A stretch of DNA of 18,699 nucleotides from Glomus cerebriforme. Lineage: Eukaryota; Glomeromycota; Glomeromycetes; Glomerales; Glomeraceae. Below the pieces are notes generated by a model, which saw nothing but the letters and a program-made list of their open reading frames with translations, had not been told where the DNA came from and did no database searches. A program made the translations under genes and the position numbers. Below, piece by piece: positions 10,713 through 17,805 of this stretch; the first letter of the stretch is position 1; each line of letters opens with the position of its first letter. The DNA is taken from NCBI GenBank assembly GCA_003550305.1, contig QKYT01000607.1, forward strand, positions 6,403 to 25,101, given 5' to 3'.

Positions 10713-11340
10713 TATTAAAATACTCCAACTTTGGGCTCCTGATTGAATGGGTTGTAATTAAAACTTTCGTCAAGGTGAAACTTATACGATAATATTTCGA
10801 ACATGTACTTTTACGTTACTTATTTCGTAAAAAGGTGTTACATTATGTAAATTCAGTGTCGATTTTAACTAAATTTGGGCCGGCATTATAATTTTGGCCA
10901 GAGTTACGAAGGTTTGACCAGAATTATAATTTTAAAGATCACCATTTTTAACCAATCGAATTAATTTTTGCCAATTTGGATTTTATATATGCATTATATA
11001 CCTTAAGACAATGCTATATTAAAAATTTGCATGACGATATCATAGTACAAAAAATCTCCCACCAATTTGGTGTGACATTTCCATTGACTGATAACTAAAA
11101 CTCGAAACCGTCTATTACCAGAAACAGCAAGAGCTTCTTTATGTATGAAAAGTTGGTTATCAAACAACTTAGTAAAAGAGATGTAATTCATGAATTTTTA
11201 TACTTATTATATTAGTTATTCATTATACTATTTTTCTTATCAATTATTTAATGTAACAAATTAAATATTATAATTATTAAATAAATTTATTTATTATATT
11301 AAAAGTTACATCATTGAATTTAAAGTGTCAAAAAATAAAC
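10713..11340. other. Gene-free stretch upstream of the decayed repeated-family gene
   Basis: No gene is recognised. Around 10880-10945 there are GGCCGGCATTATAATTTTGGCCAGAGTTACG and TTGACCAGAATTATAATTTT-like text, related in style to the GGCCAGAATTA segments in the MITEs. At 11071-11090 is TGTGACATTTCCATTGACTG, the second copy of the 20-mer at 6618. A palindromic CACCAATTTGGTG lies just before it (about 11060-11072). The 62-codon minus frame at 11003-11191 has no protein features I can support. Confidence 0.4.
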
Positions 11341-12213
11341 TAAATTAAAAACAAAGAAAATTCACTGAAGATTCCAAGCTAAAAAGAAGCCGAAACTACA
11401 CAAAGATAATAAAGAAACATTAGTAACGTCCCTTAAAAACAAAAATCATTAAGTTTCGAAGTTTCATTACCTCGAAACATATATCCATGATCCAATAATA
11501 GAAGCCCTGGAGGTCGAAATCCTAAGGTCCATGCCGAAGTCAAAAGTAACTACAAAAAGAAACCCAAAGTCAAAGTTGAAGAGCCCAACCCGAAAGACCA
11601 AAAAAAGAAAAACTTAGTCTTTGACGAATAGTACAAAACAAAATCTAAAATAAGAAAAAAACTTTACCTGCAGCCGTGAAGAATCCAGCCGAACCCTAAA
11701 GAAAAAAAAAGAAAAAAGCGTTAGAAATAAGAAAATTGAAATAAAAACGAAAACTAAAAAAAAAAGCAAAAAACATACCCACCATCTTGACCAACTGAAT
11801 TCTNAAAAAANAAAANAAAAAAGAAAGTAAAAAAGTTAGTGCGAGAAATAAGCAAACGAAAATAAAAAAAAAACAAAAAAAAGAAGGTACCTAACGAAAG
11901 ACCGAAAGACCGAAGAATCTAAAAAAAAAGAAGGATATTAGACATTAACGAAGTGAAAATTAACAAATAATTAACAAATAAGAACGCGAAATACAAAAAA
12001 AAGAAACTTATGAATTGTAGGTTTCATTTTTTTTTTAATCTGAAAAAAAAAGATTACCTGAGCCGATTGATTTGGTTTGAGTCGGTTTGAGTCGGTTTGG
12101 GTCGGTTTGGGTCGGGTGAGTCGGCTTAAGTCGGTTCGAGTTGAACCGCTTCGATTCGGTTTAACCGCTCCGCAGAGCTGGAACCGAATCGAACGAGTCG
12201 CTCCCATCCCTAA
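11341..12213 (-). mobile_element. hAT-like element end followed by a chain of exon-like modules
   Basis: On the minus strand the element begins TAGGGATGGGAGC (ending at 12213), the kind of end seen in hAT elements. A ~155-bp region follows with decamers of the form GTCGGTTTGG/GA repeated six or seven times (12071-12140). Reading further inward, five stretches sit between good GT donors and T-rich AG acceptors: 12058-12213, 11891-11918 (28 nt), 11779-11801 (23 nt), 11668-11695 (28 nt) and 11471-11521 (51 nt). The introns between them would be 139, 89, 83 and 146 nt, and two contain a CTAAC branch-like motif (CACTAACTTT and TTCTAACGC). Joining the last three opens a short frame from ATG at about 11785. 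Its other terminus was not found. N bases occur at 11804, 11811 and 11816. Confidence 0.6.
12071..12140. repeat. Decamer direct repeats (GTCGGTTTGR-like), hAT subterminal region
   Basis: Successive ten-base blocks from 12071 read TTTGGTTTGA, GTCGGTTTGA, GTCGGTTTGG, GTCGGTTTGG, GTCGGGTGAG, TCGGCTTAAG and TCGGTTCGAG, an exact period of 10 in the core that decays at both edges. Subterminal short repeats near a TAGGGATG end are a usual place for hAT transposase binding, though binding here is inference. Confidence 0.75.
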
Positions 12214-12385
12214 TTGTGATTGGCTAGTTTATGACTAATTACTTTCATGATCATGCAACTGATCATTCGTTTGCTGGTTATTAACCTACTACGGTCTATT
12301 AAAATTTAAAGGAATATTGTATAGGTTGTCATTCCAGCATTGAGCAATCGCAGAAAAAACATTAAAAATACTAAGAAATAATAAC
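12214..12385. other. Short gene-free stretch 3' of the secreted-protein gene
   Basis: No gene is seen. It lies between the hAT-like end and the 3' flank of the minus-strand secreted-protein gene. ATCATGATCATGCAACTGATCATT-like short inverted pieces occur near 12246-12268, but there is no clear element. Confidence 0.35.
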
Positions 12386-12391
12386 TTTATT
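12386..12391 (-). terminator. Polyadenylation signal AATAAA for the secreted-protein gene
   Basis: The minus strand reads AATAAA about 92 nt beyond the stop codon at 12483-12485, a normal spacing for a fungal 3' untranslated region. Other A/T-rich hexamers are frequent in this genome, so the assignment is tentative. Confidence 0.4.
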
Positions 12392-12482
12392 AAAAAGTAA
12401 AAGTGAGTAGACCTTGTTTGTTGAGACAGAATACAGGATGCTTTCTCCGAAAAGGTAAGAAAAAAAACAATAAATGATATAT

Positions 12483-13140
12483 TTAAGCACGACAAGCAAC
12501 TAAACAAGCAGCATAAACAGTAGCAGCAAGAGCCATACAAGTTGCATAAACAGCGGGATTTATAAAACCAGCAGAACACAAAGTACATGCTGTTAAATAT
12601 GTTTGATAACAACCATCTTCACAACCAGGATTAGCAATAGGTCTTGATTCTTCAACTTCTTTTTCTTGACTGTTCAACTTTATATTTTTTTCTTGAATTA
12701 TGCTCTCAGTTATATTTTTTCTAGCGATCTTGTCAAAATAATTAAATTCCTTTTCAACCGTATGATGAGAGATTGCATAATTCAATCCAACTAATTTTAA
12801 AATTCAATAAAAAATTTAATAATATAAATTCATAAAATATAAAAAATAAAATAAACGTGATATACTTTTAAATGCGTCAGCCGTGACACCATTAATCAAA
12901 GAAAGAACATGAAGACCAGTATCTTGGATTGCTGGCTTTCCAAATTGGTTATAATATGAAGGCACCTAATACATAAATCGGTTTTTAAAACATTACAATA
13001 CAAGGTATATTTTAACATAATGTATTTTGAAATATAAATACCGTGATTACAACATCTTTAATTACTTCTTGTGCGGCATCAATCAATGATAACGCAAATA
13101 GCGCTATCAAAGTAATTAGTAGAAAAAAAATGGGTTTCAT
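12483..13140 (-). CDS. Secreted cysteine-rich protein, 168 residues, three exons
   Basis: The exons are 13042-13140, 12866-12965 and 12483-12790, with introns of 76 and 75 nt (GTATTT...TTAG and GTATAT...TTAG). The frame stays open across both junctions, giving 507 nt of coding sequence from ATG at 13140 to TAA. Residues 1-22 (MKPIFFLLITLIALFALSLIDA) are a clear signal peptide with likely cleavage before AQ. The middle (about 79-118) is charged and has one N-glycosylation sequon, NIT, at 92-94. The C-terminal 46 residues are hydrophobic with seven cysteines (C123, C127, C135, C138, C151, C162 and C166) in the order CX3C-X7-C-X2-C-X12-C-X10-C-X3-C. This is compatible with a disulfide-stapled helical domain and resembles the small secreted proteins sometimes called zygote-specific (Zys3-like); that link is a recollection. 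It could act outside the cell or at the plant interface, but nothing here proves an effector role. Confidence 0.85.
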
Positions 13141-13186
13141 TTTTCAGACATACGAAAATTGGCTGCTTGAAAACTTAAAATGGAAA

Positions 13187-13212
13187 GTTACTAGTAACCT
13201 GGTTATTTTATA
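13187..13212 (-). promoter_or_regulatory. Promoter of the secreted-protein gene: TATA box and 12-bp palindrome
   Basis: The minus strand has TATAAAAT at 13212-13205, about 70 nt before the ATG at 13140. Between them lies a perfect palindrome, GTTACTAGTAAC (13187-13198). The TATA spacing is similar to that of the plus-strand gene at 17806. The palindrome may be a dimeric regulator site or chance. Confidence 0.4.
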
Positions 13213-13259
13213 TGTTTCATAAATATTATTTATCACATATGATACCTTATAAATAATAA

Positions 13260-13708
13260 AGTAAGTGCATCGTGTGATTAGAAAATGAACAATAATATAC
13301 GTGAACAATAAAATAATTATTTAATAATTACGTATAATTCTTTAAAAATTAACTTTATAGAGAAAGGCAACCTGGCAATGTTCTACTGTATTACATCAAA
13401 AATTTCCCACAGCCGTACATATCTCACCTTTCATTCCAAATACAGTATATTTAGCTTACACATGGAAAATCTGTTTAGGGAAGGGCCAGAAACTTTCCCT
13501 TACGTATGCGGCCCAATCCAATCTGGGCTGAAAAACCACTACAATTTTCCCTCGAAAATGCGGATCTAGTGACGGAATTATAATAACGTAAACACAATCG
13601 TCATTTATATGATATTATTTATCCTATTTTGAATTCTTGTACGTTGTAATACAATTTCTTATAAAGGTGAAATAAATATAAGTCTTATCAAAAGATCATC
13701 AAAACGCT
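13260..13708. other. Gene-free spacer with a GC-richer patch at about 13360-13570
   Basis: The patch holds text such as GGGAAGGGCCAGAAACTTTCCC and GTATGCGGCCCAATCCAATC, and is visibly richer in G and C than its surroundings. A 63-codon plus-strand open frame at 13378-13569 covers it but shows no domain, signal or repeat. It may be a fragment of a repeat or an upstream regulatory region of the minus-strand gene. I could not decide. Confidence 0.35.
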
Positions 13709-13727
13709 TTTTTGGTTCCACGAATTT

Positions 13728-14177
13728 ATCGCAAGCCGTCGTTGACAAAAGGTTAATGTTAATGTCTAGACATGATGTACCATTAACCTTCGACGGCTTG
13801 CGATAGAAAATTGTTAAATTTACTAAAAATGGATATAAAAAATTAAAGTTTGTTCCAAAAATTCGGTAAATTTACTATAAAAATAAAATTTACTATATTT
13901 GGGGTATGTCTAAAGCGGAGCAGAATCACGTGATTTTCGTAAAATTTTTGGCCGGAATTAGAAATTATGCATGTGACAAATAACAGGTGATAAATAGGAT
14001 TTCACCTATCGAAAAATTCTGTCCCTAGAATACTTAGGAAAAATGGAAAATGAAGGTGTGACGCGGGGGTGACAGATATTCACTATTATCACGTGATTCT
14101 GCTCCGCTTTAGACGTCCCTATATTTGGTAATAATGATCAGCATGATCTAGACATTAACCTTTTGTTAAGGACGGCT
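13728..14177. mobile_element. Outer MITE-like element with inverted ends, split by the inner MITE
   Basis: Arm A (13733-13770, starting AAGCCGTCGTTGAC and containing AAAAGGTTAATG and TCTAGA) has an inverted partner, arm C, at 14142-14177. Read on the minus strand, C gives AAGCCGTCCTTAAC, then AAAAGGTTAATG, then TCTAGA. A carries an extra TTAATG. A third, shorter inverted partner, arm B, at 13781-13804 (CATTAACCTTCGACGGCTTGCGAT) pairs perfectly with 13728-13741 over 14 bp and with 13749-13758 over 10 bp, giving a strong hairpin. No coding sequence lies inside. With the inner MITE removed the element would be about 225 bp. Confidence 0.72.
13903..14118. mobile_element. MITE copy 2, 216 bp, with 10-bp target-site duplication (Mutator-like size)
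   Basis: The left end, GG-TATGTCTAAAGCGGAGCA (from 13903), and the right end, whose reverse complement reads GGACGTCTAAAGCGGAGCA, are inverted repeats. They agree for about 30 bp, through CAGAATCACGTGAT. The element is flanked by the direct repeat CTATATTTGG at 13893-13902 and 14119-14128. Direct repeats of 9-10 bp are typical of Mutator-like (MULE) elements. There is no coding capacity. Ten CpGs are intact and the duplication is perfect, so this copy looks young compared with that at 544-762. Confidence 0.9.
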
Positions 14178-14195
14178 TTCCATAATTTTCTGGCT

Positions 14196-14680
14196 CAATT
14201 TTTTATCTCATTGATTTTCAATAATCACATTCATCAAATTTAAAAAAAAAAAATTTCTAAGAATTTATATTCTTTATTATTAATGCTTTTTTACAATGTT
14301 CAATATTAAATAATATTTTAACATCATATGGAAATCGCAAATGTATTTTTTTTTTTTTTAAAAAAAAAAAAGAAATAGAAAAAGAATACTGCATCACATA
14401 CTCTTACATTTTTATTATTTTCCATACTAATTTATTTTTTAAAGAAGGAAATATCTTTTATTTTCTACCTTTTAAGAAAAATGAAGAAATGATACAGTAC
14501 ATAAAAATTATAGTATGCATTTTTTAAAAAGTTTAGGTATGATACTGTGCCATAAATTTTACTTTTCGTTTCTTAATTATAATTTATTTATTAAAGAATG
14601 AAATATTTTTTATTTTCTATTTTTTAAGATCAAACAGCATTCTGCTAGTAATAATTGTAATTTAATGGCTATTATTTCTT
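14196..14680. repeat. AT-rich spacer with a 149-bp-spaced direct repeat
   Basis: About 14430-14475 (ACTAATTTATTTTTTAAAGAAGGAAATAT... ending TTTTAAG) recurs at about 14578-14628 with few changes (ATAATTTATTTATTAAAGAATGAAATAT... TTTTTTAAG), a partial tandem duplication. A T-run directly followed by an A-run near 14346-14371 could form a hairpin. No gene is seen. Confidence 0.55.
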
Positions 14681-14771
14681 AATCTTTTAATAAAGTATTT
14701 TTTTTCTAAAGATTGTTGTAATTGATTAATTTTTTCTTCTTATAACTTGATTTTATTTTAATGATTTTGTT
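14681..14771 (-). pseudogene. Former coding sequence beyond the stop of the Hsp70/coiled-coil gene
   Basis: Downstream of the stop at 14772-14774, the minus strand still matches the plus-strand coiled-coil gene at about 18468-18555: CAATTACAA(C/G)AATCTTTAGAAAAAAA and ATACTTTATTAAAAGAT are shared. In the homologous frame it reads NKIKL*EEKINQLQQSLEK, with a TAA where the other gene has CAA, and then a slip in an A-run. This indicates that the ancestral protein was longer and that the present stop truncated it. The segment may now serve as 3' untranslated sequence. Confidence 0.7.
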
Positions 14772-17233
14772 TTAATCTTTAAACATCTCGTACATTTTTT
14801 TGATATCCTTAATTTCTTCGTTTAACTCCTTAACGATCATTTGATGTTTATTGTTTTTGTTCGTCAAATCTTTATATTTTTCTTCTAAATTATTATATAA
14901 CTTGTTAGATTTCTGGATTTCATCTTGAAATTTTTTCTTTTCTTCCTCATGGATATTCTTTAAATCCGATACTTCTTTTTCTAATAAAGCATTAATATTT
15001 TCTAATTTTTTCTCTAAATTTGTAATTTTTTGCCGTGATTGGTCAGTTTTTTCTTCTTGAAACTTGATTTTGTTTTGATAATTTTGTTCTATTTGTTGAA
15101 TGTCACATATATATCGTTCATTGATGTCTTTAATTTCTTCTTTTAACTCCTTAACAATCATTTGATGTTGATTTTTTTCTTTATTGCTTTTGTTTATTAG
15201 AGCTTCATATTTTTCCTGAAATTTTCTCTTTTCTTCTTCAAGATTTTGGATAGTATCAAATGATCGTGTTAATTGGATACGAATATTGTAGGTATATGGT
15301 GTAATGCTCTCAAATACACCGCTACTATTGTTACATTCCGGATCTTTAAAAGAAAATAATTTCTCTTTTATTTTTTTTTATCATTAAATATAAAATTCAA
15401 ATTAAAAAATTAAATAAATTCTTACCACTTGTCCATTTCAATCCATATTGTACAGCTAATTTTTAAAAATAAAATATTTAAAACATCATAAATAAATTTT
15501 TAAAATTGAAATGAAAGATAAAAAAATATTATTCTAATATTATTCTTTTAAACATTCTTACCTCCTTCCATAATAGCGGTAATGGGATGTGGCGGTATAT
15601 AAATGGTTCGTACCTTTTTACTAAATTCTTGTTTAATTCTTAATTGTAAGTATTTTGATTCGCTAAATATACCGACCAATAATAATGTAGTACAATCATT
15701 ATTCGATTGATTTATTAATCCTATAATCTTTTCTATAACAGGATCAAACATCGCCTTAACATCTTCAAACATTAGACTTATGCTCCATTCAATTTCTTTC
15801 ATGTTGTCAAAATATTCTCCTTCACAATAGTGTGTTAAAATAGGACAAAATTCTAAATATTTTAATATATTTTAAAAATAAAAATTAATATTATGTATAG
15901 TATGGATTTTTAAAAAACAAATTAATAAATAGTGTAAAATTTACCATCTAAATCCAAATCGATAGGTTTAAATTCTGATTGAATTCCAGTAAATTCCATT
16001 TTAACCATTCTACAAAATTCATGTATCATATATTGAAGTTGACCATAATGATTTTCTTTAACAAGATTAATTGCAGAAGATCCAACTTTACATTCTAAAA
16101 ATTTAAGAAATTCTTGATCTACGAAATTATCACCACAATCATCTCTATTTTCTTTCCGTCATTACACTAAGTCTTTCACCTTCCAAAAGCTGTATTGTTG
16201 TTGAATCTACTGCGCCACCTCCACAATTAACCACCATAAATGTTTCTAACAAATTTAAAAAAAAATTTAAAAGTTGAAACAATTTAAAAATTACTAGAAC
16301 TTGTTACTTACCACCAATTGTCAAGTTATCTTTTAAGAATTTTATACAATGAATTGCTGCAGCTTCAGCTATTAAAAAGAAAAAAAATTTTTTAATTGTG
16401 ATAAACGTTGATCAACGTACAGGCGTGATATAGCTGCAACAAACAAATTCAGACTTACGTTCTGATATAAATTTTAAATTTTGACTATATTGATCCTTCA
16501 ATAATCCTGCCTTAAAGAGACATTCTTTCATAATCATAGTAGCATTATAATCAAATTCGGCGGGAACCTTTAAATAATTTTTCAAAAAAAAAAGATAAAT
16601 AAATAAATTAATCAAAATTCAACAACAATAAAGAAACAATTAAATATATTTACCGTTAAAACAATTAAAACTTGATTGTAAAAATCAATAGAATCATTCA
16701 TTGTCTGTTTTACGACTTTACCAATTTCATGAAGATAATCAGTAATAGCTTTTTTATAGTTAAGTCCATTCGGTAAAGAAGATTTTTTTGACACTTTTCC
16801 TAAATGTGATTTAAACAATTCAACGGGTTTTTTATAAATATTCTCTTTCAATGCTGAAAATCCCCATGATTGAACATTCTTATATTCATCATCGTATAAT
16901 AATATTGTTGGAATTTTAAATCGTCCATAATATTCTTGCCATTCTGAATGCACAATAATGTTTGGTATTTTTTTATGTGCGTACGCGAAACCCTGGAAAT
17001 AATAAAAAAGAATAAATTCGATATGAATATCAACATTAATTTATGAAATACTTTTGTTTGTACTGAATCATAATAAGATCTTATACGTACTGAATGAGTA
17101 GTTCCGAAATCTATAAAAATTCATAATGAATATTTTAGCTATAAATGATTAAATAATAAAGATAGTGAATATTATTAAATGAACGCATGCGAATTTACTT
17201 ACCGATACCAACAATAACACAATAATCATCCAT
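14772..17233 (-). CDS. Divergent Hsp70-like ATPase domain fused to a coiled coil (nine exons, one apparent frameshift)
   Basis: The exons are 17203-17233, 17091-17110 (20 nt), 16654-16992, 16459-16567, 16312-16368, 15945-16245, 15562-15852, 15426-15455 (30 nt) and 14772-15343. All eight introns (66-106 nt) have GT/AG ends. After allowing for one extra base in a T-run (A-run on the coding strand) at 16148-16151, the product has 582 residues. Motifs: phosphate-1 GIDFGTTHS (9-17); PAEFDYNATMIMKE, then SEPEAAAI; phosphate-2 VNCGGGAVDSTT (191-202); adenosine motif LVGIFSES (344-351). Hsp70 family members usually have D and T in DxGGGT and GG in LVGG; here they are N192, A197 and I347, so ATP turnover may be impaired (inference). 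There is no substrate-binding domain. Residues from about 420 to the end form an E/K/N-rich coiled coil with repeats shared with the gene at 17806. As sequenced, the frame stops at TAG 16145-16147 after residue 218. It is either a pseudogene in early decay or a gene with a base-call error. Confidence 0.85.
16145..16151 (-). other. Frameshift site in exon 6 of the Hsp70-like gene
   Basis: On the minus strand, ...ACG GAA AGA AAA TAG is followed one base later by an open frame reading RDDCGDNFVDQEF, which continues the Hsp70 fold to the next splice donor. Exon 6 is 301 nt, where its entry and exit phases demand a multiple of three. The extra base sits in a run of four A. A homopolymer miscall and a real mutation are equally possible from sequence alone. 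Confidence 0.8.
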
Positions 17234-17265
17234 GTTTTAATATTAGAAAAAAAAATAAATAAAAG

Positions 17266-17296
<31 letters not shown>

Positions 17297-17805
17297 TAAT
17301 AAATATATAAGAATTATATTTTTCTTACCATATATAATATCAAATGACTAAACCATAAACTTCAGAAAATTTGAAAAAATAATTTATTACGAAACAGGAA
17401 AAAGAACAACAACCTTATTTTGTCATATGAAAATAAAAATAGACGACGATTGTAGATAAAAATTTCTCTTTAAACAATCATTTATGGAATAAAAAGATTC
17501 TATAAATGACGAGTAATTAGACCCAAAATGGAAATATTTTCATTATTTAGGCTTTGGCGGCAAAAATGATAATAGAAATTATTCGGTCTTAATGTTGTGC
17601 CGATTTCATTTATTTCCAATTTTAAACAAAGAATATTCTGTCATTACAAAACAAGAATCAAAGAGGAAAATCATATTTCACAATATATTTATTTATGCAT
17701 AATCGATTTACCTCACATTGTCACACATACTTTAAATTCATATAAATTTTCACTATCGTTCCATTTATTCCTAATTAACAAAATTTTGACTCCAATTTTA
17801 AAAAC
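17234..17805. promoter_or_regulatory. Divergent intergenic promoter region with (AAAT)n tract
   Basis: This ~570-bp spacer separates the start of the minus-strand Hsp70-like gene from the plus-strand coiled-coil gene. An AAAT/AAATA microsatellite covers about 17250-17298, directly upstream of the minus-strand ATG. TATAAATT at 17741-17748 lies 65 bp before the plus-strand ATG and is a reasonable TATA box. The minus strand also shows a GTAAGA donor-like site at about 17328 that has no AG acceptor before the ATG, so I do not propose a 5' untranslated intron. Confidence 0.5.

Noticed and set aside
6618..11090. Long terminal repeats of an LTR retrotransposon
   Set aside because: The match is only 20 bases, with no extended repeat, no TG/CA ends, no primer-binding site and no reverse transcriptase between them.
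11003..11191. 62-codon minus-strand open frame
   Set aside because: No recognisable motif, and it includes the dispersed 20-mer repeat, so it is more likely repeat DNA.
12130..12146. GGTTCGAGTTGAACC resembling a tRNA T-arm
   Set aside because: It belongs to the decamer repeat of the hAT-like end. No acceptor stem, D-arm or anticodon arm can be drawn around it. No tRNA or rRNA was found elsewhere.
12289..12612. 107-codon minus-strand open frame rich in C, F and S overlapping the secreted-protein gene
   Set aside because: It lies on the same strand in another frame over exon 3 and its 3' flank. The spliced gene explains the region, and the cysteine richness is a frame artefact of the GCA/ACA-rich exon.
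13378..13569. 63-codon plus-strand open frame in a GC-richer patch
   Set aside because: No signal, domain or repeat, no promoter or splice support, and no stop pattern that singles it out. Kept only as an unexplained patch.
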